Shown in pieces: positions 1-7,024 of a stretch of 8,535 nucleotides of DNA (its first letter is position 1; each line of letters opens with the position of its first letter). The DNA is from JBCBSZ01 sp039197885 (GTDB taxonomy: Bacteria > Actinomycetota > Acidimicrobiia > Acidimicrobiales > Poriferisodalaceae). The notes under the pieces were generated by a model, which worked only from the letters and a program-made list of their open reading frames with translations, was not told the DNA's origin and searched no databases. The stretch covers positions 1 to 8,535 of the forward strand of contig JBCCTY010000179.1 of assembly GCA_039197885.1 (NCBI GenBank). The letters are read 5' to 3'. Both the position numbers and the translations under genes were made by a program.

Positions 1-3000
1 CATGCACTACCTCCGCAACCCGCTCGACGTGCTGGCCCAGCAGATCGTGGCCATGTGCGCGGTCGAGGAGTGGGACCTCGACGAGCTGCTCGGTGTGCTC
101 CGTCGCTCGGCGCCCTACGCCGAGCTGTCCGAGGAGGTGGCCGGCTCGGTGCTCGACCTCCTCGCCGGGCGGTACCCCTCCGAGGAGTTCGGCGAGCTGC
201 GGCCCCGGATCGTCTGGGACCGGGTCGAGGGTCGGCTCCGGGCCCGTGACGGTGCCGCACGCCTGGCCGTCACCAACGCCGGGACCATCCCGGATCGCGG
301 GCTCTACGGCGTCTTCCTCCCCGATGGCCGCCGCGTCGGCGAGCTCGACGAGGAGATGGTCTACGAGTCCCGGGTCGGCGAGACCTTCCTGCTCGGCGCC
401 ACCACGTGGCGCATCGAGGACATCGGTTTCGACCGGGTGACCGTGACCCCGGCACCCGGCCAGCCGGGCAAGATGCCGTTCTGGCACGGCGACAAGCCGG
501 GTCGCCCGCTCGAGCTGGGTCGCGCGCTCGGCGCCTTCGCCCGCGAGATCGTCGAGCTCGATCGCCCCGACGCCCTCGACCGGCTCCAGGACGACCACGG
601 CCTCGACGACTGGGCGGCCAACAACCTGCTCGACTACCTCGCCGAGCAGCGGGCGGCCACCACCGCGCTGCCCGACGACCGCACCATCGTCATCGAGCGC
701 TTCCGCGACGAGATCGGGGACTGGCGGGTCTGCGTGCTGAGCCCGTTCGGCGCCCAGGTCCACGCCCCCTGGGCCATCGCCGTCCAGGCCCGGCTCGAGG
801 CCGAGTACGACGAGCCGGTCGAGCTGCTGTGGTCCGACGACGGCATCGTCATCCGCCTGCCGGAGGCCTACGACCAGCTCCCCGTCGACTCGCTCCTCAT
901 CGACCCCGACGAGATCCACGACGACGTGGTCGCCCAGCTGCCCAACACCGCGATGTTCGCGTCCCGGTTCCGGGAGGTCTCGGGTCGGGCGCTGCTGCTG
1001 CCTCGTCGCCGCCCGGGCCAGCGCACCCCGCTGTGGCAGCAACGCCAGCGCGCCGCCGACCTGCTGCGGGTGGCGTCGAAGTACCCGTCGTTCCCGATGC
1101 TGCTCGAGACCACCCGTGAGTGCCTCCAAGACGTCTTCGACGTCCCGGCCCTCACCGGGCTGCTGCGCGACCTGCGCTCCCGGAAGGTCAAGGTCGTCAG
1201 CGTCGATACCGACCAGGCCTCGCCCTTTGCGCAGAGCCTGCTCTTTGGGTGGATCGGCGCCTACATGTACGAGGGCGACGCCCCGCTCGCCGAGCGCCGC
1301 GCCGCCGCCCTCGCTCTCGACCGTGACCTCCTCAACGACCTGCTCGGCGCCGAGGAGCTCCGCGAGCTCATCGACCCGGAGGCCCTCGACGGGCTCGAGC
1401 TCGAGCTGCAGTGCCTGGCCGAGGGACGCCGAGCCCGCGACGTCGACGAGATCCACGACCTGCTCCGCCGCCTGGGTGACCTGACCACTGCCGAGGTGGC
1501 TGCTCGGTCCGAGGTCGACGACGTGGCCGGTGCGCTCCAGCAGCTGACCGAGGAGCGCAGGGCCATCGCGGTGCGCATCGCCGGCGAGGAGCGGTGGGCG
1601 GCGGCCGAGGACGCCTCGCGGTTCCGTGACGCCATCGGCTGCGCGCTGCCCGTCGGGCTGCCCGCCGCCTTCACCGACCCGGTCGACGACCCGCTGCGCG
1701 AGCTGGTCGGTCGCTACGCCCGCACCCACGGGCCCTTCCTGGCCGTCGAGGTGGCGGCGCGGCTGTCCGTGCCCCTCGACCGCATCGAGGGCGCCATCGC
1801 CAAGCTGGCGTCCGACGGTCGGATCGTGCGGGGCGAGTTCCGCCCGACGGGCAGCGAGCGGGAGTGGTGCGACGTCGACGTGCTGCGGGTGCTCCGTCGC
1901 CGGTCGCTCGCCGTGCTGCGGCACGAGGTCGAGCCCGTCGACCAGGAGGCCTTCGCCCGCTTCCTCCCCGCGTGGCAGGGCGCCGACCGGTCGCGGCGGG
2001 GCGGCGAGGCCCTCCTCGACGCCCTCGACCAGCTCCAGGGCGCGGCGATCCCTGCCTCGATCCTCGAGTCCGACGTGCTCCCCAGCCGCGTGCCGGGATA
2101 CCGCCCGGCCGACCTCGATGCGCTGCTGGCCGCCGGCGAGCTGCTCTGGACCGGCGGTGGCTCGATCGGCCCCAACGACGGACGGGTCCGCCTCGCCTAC
2201 CGCGACCACGCCCCGCTGCTCCTCCCGCCGGTGCCGGAGGACCCGCCGTCCGACGAGCTCCACGTCCGCCTTCGCGACCACCTCGCCGAGCGGGGAGCGT
2301 CGTTCTGGCCCGACCTGGTCCAGGCCGCCGGCACGGCGGAGGAGGCCGTCGTCAACGAGGCCCTGTGGGACCTGGTCTGGGCCGGCGAGGTCACCAACGA
2401 CACCTTCGCCCCGCTCCGCTCGCTCGTCGCCGGCGCCGGTCGCCGCACGAAGGGCTCCGGTCGGCGTGGCCGTCCCCGCCCCGGCCGACTCACCCGGCTC
2501 GGCCCGCCCACCGGCGCGGGTCGTTGGTCGCTCGTCGCCCCGGTGCTCGAACCCCGCCCGACGCCCACCGAGCTCGCCCACGCCCGAGCGCTGCAGCTGC
2601 TCGAACGTCACGGCGTGCTCACCCGCGAGGCCGCGCTCGCCGAGGGCGTCGAGGGCGGTTTCGCCGGGGTCTACGGCGTGCTCGGCGCCCTCGAGGAGCG
2701 GGGCCAGCTCCGGCGGGGCTACTTCGTGGCCGGGCTCGGCGCCGCCCAGTTCGCCCTCCCCGGGGCTGTCGACCGGGTGCGAGCCCACCGCGAGGTCGAC
2801 GGCGACGGCACCGTCCTCGCCCTCGCCGCCGTCGATCCCGCCCAGCCCTACGGGGCCGCGCTCGCCTGGCCCGAGACGTCCGGTCGACCGTCCCGCTCGG
2901 CCGGCGCCTACGTGGTGCTCGTCGACGGGCAGGCCCACGCCTACCTCGAACGGGGTGGCCGCAGCGTCGTCACCTTCCCCGGCGCGGTCGACGACGACCG

Positions 3001-3160
3001 GTGGATCGGTGCGCTCCAGGCCCTGGTCAAGGACGGTCAGCTCCGCCAGGTCGAGGCTCGCAAGATCGACGGCGAGCCGTGGGACGAGTCGCCGGTGACC
3101 GAGCGCCTGCTCGACCACGGCTTCCAGCCCGGCTACCAGGGGCCCGTGTTCCGCGCCTGA
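1..3160 (+). CDS. lhr: ATP-dependent helicase Lhr, 5'-truncated (C-terminal about 1052 residues)
   Basis: Lhr is a superfamily 2 3'-to-5' DNA translocase/helicase used in DNA repair. Its usual length is about 1500 residues, so roughly the first 450 (both RecA-like ATPase domains) lie upstream. The reading frame is open from the first base, and the Met at base 2 is internal. Visible residues, counted from that Met: an NPLDVLAQQIVAM segment at 6-18 that follows the helicase core; the Lhr beta-barrel region with TNAGTIPDRGLYGVFL at 91-106 and PFWHGDKPGRPLELG at 159-173; and FPMLLETTRECLQDVFDVPAL starting at about 364. After this comes the long C-terminal domain. It contains a winged-helix-like segment near 580-612, a basic Arg/Gly/Pro linker near 813-838 ending in GAGRWSL, and an RRGYFVAGLGAAQFALPGA signature near 905-923. 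In E. coli this C-terminal domain has been reported to have uracil-DNA glycosylase activity; whether this protein shares it cannot be seen. The family call is firm. Confidence 0.95.
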   Translation, partial: MHYLRNPLDVLAQQIVAMCAVEEWDLDELLGVLRRSAPYAELSEEVAGSVLDLLAGRYPSEEFGELRPRIVWDRVEGRLRARDGAARLAVTNAGTIPDRGLYGVFLPDGRRVGELDEEMVYESRVGETFLLGATTWRIEDIGFDRVTVTPAPGQPGKMPFWHGDKPGRPLELGRALGAFAREIVELDRPDALDRLQDDHGLDDWAANNLLDYLAEQRAATTALPDDRTIVIERFRDEIGDWRVCVLSPFGAQVHAPWAIAVQARLEAEYDEPVELLWSDDGIVIRLPEAYDQLPVDSLLIDPDEIHDDVVAQLPNTAMFASRFREVSGRALLLPRRRPGQRTPLWQQRQRAADLLRVASKYPSFPMLLETTRECLQDVFDVPALTGLLRDLRSRKVKVVSVDTDQASPFAQSLLFGWIGAYMYEGDAPLAERRAAALALDRDLLNDLLGAEELRELIDPEALDGLELELQCLAEGRRARDVDEIHDLLRRLGDLTTAEVAARSEVDDVAGALQQLTEERRAIAVRIAGEERWAAAEDASRFRDAIGCALPVGLPAAFTDPVDDPLRELVGRYARTHGPFLAVEVAARLSVPLDRIEGAIAKLASDGRIVRGEFRPTGSEREWCDVDVLRVLRRRSLAVLRHEVEPVDQEAFARFLPAWQGADRSRRGGEALLDALDQLQGAAIPASILESDVLPSRVPGYRPADLDALLAAGELLWTGGGSIGPNDGRVRLAYRDHAPLLLPPVPEDPPSDELHVRLRDHLAERGASFWPDLVQAAGTAEEAVVNEALWDLVWAGEVTNDTFAPLRSLVAGAGRRTKGSGRRGRPRPGRLTRLGPPTGAGRWSLVAPVLEPRPTPTELAHARALQLLERHGVLTREAALAEGVEGGFAGVYGVLGALEERGQLRRGYFVAGLGAAQFALPGAVDRVRAHREVDGDGTVLALAAVDPAQPYGAALAWPETSGRPSRSAGAYVVLVDGQAHAYLERGGRSVVTFPGAVDDDRWIGALQALVKDGQLRQVEARKIDGEPWDESPVTERLLDHGFQPGYQGPVFRA

Positions 3161-3192
3161 GGCGATCGGTCAGATCAGCGCACGGGGCGCCA

Positions 3193-3245
3193 CCCACCGT
3201 GGTGGGCCTGGGCGGTACCGTCCGCGACCACCACGAGGGGGTGGT
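3193..3245 (+). promoter_or_regulatory. gdh leader with mutually exclusive hairpin segments around the RBS
   Basis: The 89-base gap between lhr and gdh holds four short complementary segments. CCCACC at 3193-3198 can pair with GGTGGG at 3201-3206, although the two-base loop is too tight for full pairing as RNA. GTGGTGG at 3199-3205 can pair with CCACCAC at 3228-3234. ACCACC at 3227-3232 can pair with GGTGGT at 3240-3245, a six-pair stem with a seven-base loop that contains most of the Shine-Dalgarno sequence. The second and third pairings exclude each other. This resembles a switch that could hide or free the ribosome binding site. In DNA this GC-rich, such pairings can also arise by chance, so a regulatory role is only inferred. 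No U-tract terminator is seen. Confidence 0.3.
3235..3241 (+). promoter_or_regulatory. Shine-Dalgarno site of gdh
   Basis: GAGGGGG ends eight bases before the ATG at 3250. This is the clearest ribosome binding site in the window. It favours the ATG over the in-frame GTG codons at 3241 and 3244, which overlap or directly abut the site. Confidence 0.7.
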
Positions 3246-3249
3246 GCTC

Positions 3250-4548
3250 ATGGGTGACGAGACCCGCGGTGTGCTCGACGAGCTCGGCTTCCGGTTCGAT
3301 CCGGACGATCTCTACGTCCAGGTCATCAGCAAGCTGCTCGACACCGCGGAGCTGCTCGATCTGCCTCGCCATCTCCGGCTGATCCTCGCCCAGCCCACCA
3401 ACGAGATCATCACCCACTTCCCCGTGCAGATGGACGACGGCTCCTACCGCCTCTTCAAGGGGTACCGGGTCCAGCACAACGACATCCTCGGCCCGTACAA
3501 GGGCGGGATCCGCTACCACGCCGGGGTCTCCCTCGACCACGTGAAGGCGCTGTCGGTCCTGATGACCCTCAAGTGCTCGCTGATGCGCCTGCCCCTCGGT
3601 GGCGCGAAGGGTGGCGTCCAGGTGGCTCCGGGTGCCCTCTCGACCGACGAGCTGCGTCGGCTGACCCGCCGCTTCACCTCGGCGATCTCGTCCCACATCG
3701 GCCCCCACGTCGACGTCCCGGCACCCGACGTCGGCACCGACGCCCAGACCATGGCCTGGATGGCCGACACCTACGTCAACACCGGCGGCGACCGCTTCGA
3801 GGGACGAGCCGTCGTGACCGGCAAGCCGGTGGACTTCGGCGGGGCGCCGGGGCGGGAGAAGGCGACCGGTCAGGGCCTCGTGGAGGCGATGCGCTGCGTG
3901 GTGCCCCAGGCCGGCGTCGAGCTCGATCGGGCGTCGTACGCCCTGGTGGGCTACGGCAACGTCGGCTCGTGGACCGGCCGTCTCCTCCAGGGCTGCGGCT
4001 CGACCCTGCGAGGGGTGCTGGACCACACCGGCGCCGTCGAGGCACCCGACGGGATGGACGCCTGGGACCTCGCCGCCTACATGACCGAGACCGGCGGCGT
4101 CGCGGGGTACCCGCAGGCGAAGCCGATCGAGACCGACGACTTCTGGACGCTCGACGTCGACGTGATGATCCCGGCGGCGCTCGAGCAGATGGTCACGAGT
4201 CGGGAGGCTGGACAGGTCCGGGCCCGCATCGTCGCCGAGGGCGCCAACGCCCCGACCACCCCGGCCGGCGAGCGGATCCTCGGTGACCGGGGGATCACGG
4301 TCCTCCCCGCGATCCTGTGCAACGCCGGCGGTGTCACGGTCTCGTACCACGAGTGGCGCCAGAACCTGGCCGCCGAGCGCTCCCGCCTCGACGACGTCGA
4401 CGGCTGGCTGCGCAACACGATCCAGGGCGCCTGCGAGCGGGTCAGCTCGACGGCCGAACGTCTGGGCTGCGACTTCCGGACCGCGGCCTACGCCGATGCC
4501 CTCACCCACCTGGCGAGCGTCTACGCCTACCGCGGGATCTTCCCGTAG
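3250..4548 (+). CDS. gdhA: Glu/Leu/Phe/Val dehydrogenase, probably glutamate dehydrogenase
   Basis: Predicted to catalyse reversible oxidative deamination of glutamate to 2-oxoglutarate and ammonia with NAD(P), in the cytoplasm as a hexamer. The 432 residues match the length of the short hexameric GDH class. Catalytic and binding residues are all in place: K84 in GPYKGGIRYH, K108 in TLKCS, catalytic K120 in LPLGGAKGG, D160 in PAPDVGTD and S366 in VSYHEW. The spacing of K84, K108, K120 and D160 matches the classical clostridial enzyme (K89, K113, K125, D165), shifted by five. The C-terminal half is a Rossmann domain with GYGNVG at 234-239, AEGANAPTT at 329-337 and CNAGGVTVSYHEW at 357-369. An acidic residue (D258) lies near the end of the second Rossmann strand, which weakly favours NAD over NADP. 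The start is set by GAGGGGG eight bases upstream. The last 22 bases overlap the end of the convergent acyltransferase gene. Another amino acid dehydrogenase of the superfamily is possible but less likely, given the conserved glutamate-type motifs. Confidence 0.93.
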   Translation: MGDETRGVLDELGFRFDPDDLYVQVISKLLDTAELLDLPRHLRLILAQPTNEIITHFPVQMDDGSYRLFKGYRVQHNDILGPYKGGIRYHAGVSLDHVKALSVLMTLKCSLMRLPLGGAKGGVQVAPGALSTDELRRLTRRFTSAISSHIGPHVDVPAPDVGTDAQTMAWMADTYVNTGGDRFEGRAVVTGKPVDFGGAPGREKATGQGLVEAMRCVVPQAGVELDRASYALVGYGNVGSWTGRLLQGCGSTLRGVLDHTGAVEAPDGMDAWDLAAYMTETGGVAGYPQAKPIETDDFWTLDVDVMIPAALEQMVTSREAGQVRARIVAEGANAPTTPAGERILGDRGITVLPAILCNAGGVTVSYHEWRQNLAAERSRLDDVDGWLRNTIQGACERVSSTAERLGCDFRTAAYADALTHLASVYAYRGIFP

Positions 4549-5192
4549 GCCGGTGCCGCCGTGCTGCGTCGGTCTCGCTCGGCGTGGGCCTCGTCCATCA
4601 CCGACCGGAGTTGCTCCTGGAGCTCGCCCGTCACGCGACGGAGCTCGCTCCGGGGCACCCGTCCGGTCTCCGAGGTCGGCGCAGCGATCGGCTCGCCGAC
4701 GACGATCGAGACGTGGTCGCGGCGGGGGAACCGGGCGTCGGGCGGCATGGCGGTGTCGGTCCCGGCGATGCCGATGGGCACGATCGGCGCCCCGGTCCGG
4801 CTCGCGAGGAATGCCACGCCGTCGAAGACCTCGGCCACCTCCGGACCGGTGCGACGGGTGCCCTCGGGGAACACCAGGTAGGCCTCTCCGCGATCGAGGA
4901 TCAGCTGGGAGAGGCGGATCGCCTCGCGGTCGGCCGTGCCTCGTTCGACGGGGACGGCACCGAGCGCGGCGACGATCCAACCGATGACGGGGATCTCGAA
5001 CAGCGATGCCTTGCCGAGCGCCCGGAGCCGGCGCGTCGTCACGGTCGACAGCAGCAGGCTGTCGAGGTGCGATCGATGGACCGGGGCGACGATGACCGGC
5101 CCGTCGAGGGTGAGCGAGCCCCGCACCCTCACCCGCAGGTACGGCCGCAGGATGCGGCGCGTCAGTGATCGGATGAGCCGGTAGACGACCAT
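4527..5192 (-). CDS. plsC: 1-acyl-sn-glycerol-3-phosphate acyltransferase (PlsC family)
   Basis: Predicted to transfer a fatty acyl group to lysophosphatidic acid to make phosphatidic acid, or to act on a related acceptor, at the inner face of the membrane. With the start at 5192 the protein has 221 residues, typical of the family. All four acyltransferase motifs are visible: motif I HRSHLD with H39 and D44 (the H-x4-D catalytic pair), motif II GAVPVERG at 78-85, motif III FPEGTR at 108-113, and motif IV VPIGI at 138-142. A hydrophobic stretch at about 66-81 (EIPVIGWIVAALGAVP) may lie against the membrane. The frame is open as far as 5342, but that start would overlap the nei start. The ATG at 5192 directly precedes the family-like VVYRLIRSLTR start, so I chose it. 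No strong Shine-Dalgarno sequence is visible. The gene is divergent from nei and its end overlaps gdh by 22 bases. The acceptor substrate cannot be told from sequence. Confidence 0.9.
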   Translation of the reverse strand: MVVYRLIRSLTRRILRPYLRVRVRGSLTLDGPVIVAPVHRSHLDSLLLSTVTTRRLRALGKASLFEIPVIGWIVAALGAVPVERGTADREAIRLSQLILDRGEAYLVFPEGTRRTGPEVAEVFDGVAFLASRTGAPIVPIGIAGTDTAMPPDARFPRRDHVSIVVGEPIAAPTSETGRVPRSELRRVTGELQEQLRSVMDEAHAERDRRSTAAPAYGKIPR

Positions 5193-5284
5193 CGCGACCC
5201 GGGAGTCCCCGGTCGCGAGCGCTGCCTCACCGTCCGCCGACACGGGCAGCGAAGCTACTTCGGCGCCGAGGTCGCAGCCACCGG

Positions 5285-5321
5285 GTGTCGGACACGCCGG
5301 CGAGCGCGGGCAGACTGCCCG
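5285..5321. promoter_or_regulatory. Two adjacent inverted repeats in the plsC-nei divergent region
   Basis: The 130 bases between the two divergent starts must hold the plsC promoter and probably the nei promoter. Two perfect short inverted repeats sit next to the nei start. GTGTC-G-GACAC is at 5285-5295. CGGGCA-GAC-TGCCCG is at 5307-5321 and ends one base before the GTG start codon. They could be operator half-sites or an mRNA hairpin at the nei start. I see no convincing -35/-10 pair and no Shine-Dalgarno sequence for nei, so nei may have a very short leader or none. Chance cannot be excluded at this GC content. Confidence 0.25.
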
Positions 5322-5322
5322 G

Positions 5323-6099
5323 GTGCCCGAGGGCGACACCATCTACCGCTTGGCCGAGCAGCTCCGTCCCCGGTTGCTCGACGCCGAGGTCCGTCGCCTC
5401 CACCTGCACCGCACGCCACCGACCCGGCTGCCGAAGCTGCCGACGACCGTCGACGAGGTGCGCGCCGTGGGCAAGCACCTCCTCATCACCTTCGGCACCG
5501 GTCACGTGTTCGACTCCCACCTCAAGATGAACGGCACCTGGGACGTCCACCGCCCGGGAGGGCGGTGGCGGGAGCCCCGCGGGGCGATGCGAGCGCTCAT
5601 CGAGACCGACGACGTCGAGGCGGTCCTGTTCTCCACCCGCGACGTGCGCATCTACGACCCCCGTGACCCCTCGACGAAGCCCTGGGAGCGACTCGGGCCC
5701 GACCTGTGCCTCGCCGACGTCGACCTCGGTGCCGCCGCCGAGCGGGCCAGGTGGCTCCCTGGCGACACCGAGATCGCCGAGGTGCTGCTCGATCAGCGTC
5801 CGGCGTGCGGGATCGGCAACGTCTACAAGTCCGAGGTGCTGTGGGCAGAGCGCATCCACCCCCGTACCCCGTTGGCCGACGTCGACGATGACGCGCTCGA
5901 CCGCCTCTACGCCACGGCCAACCGGCTCCTCATGGCCAACCTCGAGCGATCGAAGCGGATCACCTTCCGACGCGGACTCGCGGTCTACGGCCGCGATCGC
6001 TCGGGTTGCCCCCGCTGCCACGGCCGGGTCCGGGTCACGAAGCAGGGTGGGCTCGACCGCGTCACGTACTGGTGCGAGCGCTGCCAGGCGCGAGCATGA
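5323..6099 (+). CDS. nei: Fpg/Nei-family DNA glycosylase, Nei2-like (endonuclease VIII)
   Basis: A bifunctional base-excision repair enzyme that removes oxidised bases, mainly pyrimidines, and cuts the DNA by beta/delta elimination. The 258 residues match the family length. The start is certain because the mature N-terminal Pro2 is the nucleophile: GTG at 5323 gives (M)PEGDT with P2 and E3. K51 in the GKHLL segment is the conserved lysine, and SHLKMNGTW at 65-73 follows it. The helix-two-turn-helix DNA-binding region has CGIGNVYKSEVLW at 162-174. The C-terminal zinc finger has four cysteines, C229-x2-C232 and C251-x2-C254. The PEGDT start and overall layout look most like mycobacterial Nei2 rather than MutM/Fpg, which starts PELPE. 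An alpha/beta hydrolase gene begins four bases after the stop, so the two are probably co-transcribed. An Lhr helicase gene, another repair gene, lies about 2.2 kb upstream. Confidence 0.94.
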   Translation: MPEGDTIYRLAEQLRPRLLDAEVRRLHLHRTPPTRLPKLPTTVDEVRAVGKHLLITFGTGHVFDSHLKMNGTWDVHRPGGRWREPRGAMRALIETDDVEAVLFSTRDVRIYDPRDPSTKPWERLGPDLCLADVDLGAAAERARWLPGDTEIAEVLLDQRPACGIGNVYKSEVLWAERIHPRTPLADVDDDALDRLYATANRLLMANLERSKRITFRRGLAVYGRDRSGCPRCHGRVRVTKQGGLDRVTYWCERCQARA

Positions 6100-6103
6100 C
6101 GCG

Positions 6104-6979
6104 ATGAGCACGGCACCGTGGCCGGAACCGCCCCCGTTGCCGCCCGGCCGGACGATCCTGGTCCCGGGTCGGGGTGAGCTGTTCGTCCGCGACACCGGCG
6201 GCGACGGTCCGCCGGTCGTGCTCCTGCACGGGTGGACCGCCTCGGGTGAGCTCAACTGGTTCCTGCAGTGGCAGACACTGGCCGACGCCGGTCGCCGGGT
6301 GGTCCTGGTCGACCACCGAGGCCACGGCCGTGGCATCCGCGCCCGTCGGCGCTTCTCGCTGGAGGACTGCGCCGACGACGTCGCCGGCCTCTGCGGCGAG
6401 CTCCGACTCGTCCGACCCGTGCTCGTCGGCTACTCGATGGGCGGGCCGATCGCCGTCCTCACCGCGCATCGTCACGCTGGTCTCGTCGGCGGGCTCGTCC
6501 TCGCCGCCACGGCGATGGAGTGGAGGGCGACGATCGCCGAACGCCTGGGTTGGCGAGTCCAGCTGCCCGCCATGTCCGTGGCGCTGCGCACGGGGGCGGC
6601 GCGACGGGCGCTGCGACGTCTGCTCGACCGGGCCGCGACCGCCGCACCCGAGCTCGAGCCCTACGTCGAGTGGGCGTCGGGCGAGGCGGCCCGCGGCACG
6701 GTCCGCGAGGTCCTCGACGCGGGACGGGCGCTGTCGAGGTACGACGCACGGAGGATCGTCGCCGGGCTCGACGTGCCCGCCGAGGTCGTCATCACGACGA
6801 AGGACCGGCTCGTGGCGCCGGAGAAGCAGCGGGCCCAGGCCCGGGCGTTCGGGGCCGAGCCGATCGAGGTGGCCGCCGACCACGACGCCACGCTCGTCGC
6901 CGGCGCCGAGCTCGCCACGGCGATCGAGGTGGCCGTCGATCGCCTGCTCGACGGCCGCGAGGAGCGGGCCGCCTCCTGA
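6104..6979 (+). CDS. alpha/beta hydrolase
   Basis: A 291-residue single-domain alpha/beta-hydrolase-fold enzyme that is probably cytoplasmic, as no signal peptide is seen. The full catalytic apparatus is visible: the oxyanion-hole segment LHGW at 41-44, the nucleophile elbow GYSMG at 109-113 with S111, the acid D234 in TTKDRLV, and H260 in AADHDA. The conserved DHRGHGRG segment is at 70-77. A lid region of about 80 residues (roughly 138-215) lies between the core strands. The N-terminal 15 residues are proline-rich. The ATG at 6104 lies four bases after the nei stop, which indicates an operon. The substrate cannot be predicted: esterases, epoxide hydrolases, haloperoxidase-like enzymes and C-C hydrolases share this pattern. 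A link to DNA repair is not implied by the sequence. Confidence 0.88.
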   Translation: MSTAPWPEPPPLPPGRTILVPGRGELFVRDTGGDGPPVVLLHGWTASGELNWFLQWQTLADAGRRVVLVDHRGHGRGIRARRRFSLEDCADDVAGLCGELRLVRPVLVGYSMGGPIAVLTAHRHAGLVGGLVLAATAMEWRATIAERLGWRVQLPAMSVALRTGAARRALRRLLDRAATAAPELEPYVEWASGEAARGTVREVLDAGRALSRYDARRIVAGLDVPAEVVITTKDRLVAPEKQRAQARAFGAEPIEVAADHDATLVAGAELATAIEVAVDRLLDGREERAAS

Positions 6980-7024
6980 CGAACCCGCTCGACGGGCCCT
7001 CGCGCGCCGGACTTCACTGGGGTG

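Noticed and set aside
1626..3098. A 490-residue open frame on the plus strand inside lhr
   Set aside because: It is rich in Ser, Pro, Arg and Thr with no recognisable motif, while the overlapping frame continues conserved Lhr sequence to its C-terminal signature.
3193..3206. CCCACC-GT-GGTGGG as an intrinsic terminator for lhr
   Set aside because: The two-base loop is too small for the full stem and no T-tract follows.
1864..3249. Upstream in-frame extension of gdh into the lhr gene
   Set aside because: The extension is Arg/Pro-rich shadow sequence. The ATG at 3250 has a good Shine-Dalgarno site and gives the normal family length.
3175..4980. A 601-residue open frame on the minus strand, antisense to gdh
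   Set aside because: Its composition (long Arg/Gly/Pro/Asp/Val stretches) and lack of any family motif are typical of a shadow frame in very GC-rich DNA. The plus strand carries a complete glutamate dehydrogenase with all catalytic residues.
5193..5342. A longer PlsC starting at 5342, adding 50 N-terminal residues
   Set aside because: It would overlap the certain nei start and removes the divergent promoter space, and the added residues show no family similarity or signal peptide.
5227..6336. A 369-residue minus-strand open frame antisense to nei
   Set aside because: It has no domain motifs. The opposite strand encodes an intact Nei with PEGDT start, H2TH and zinc finger.
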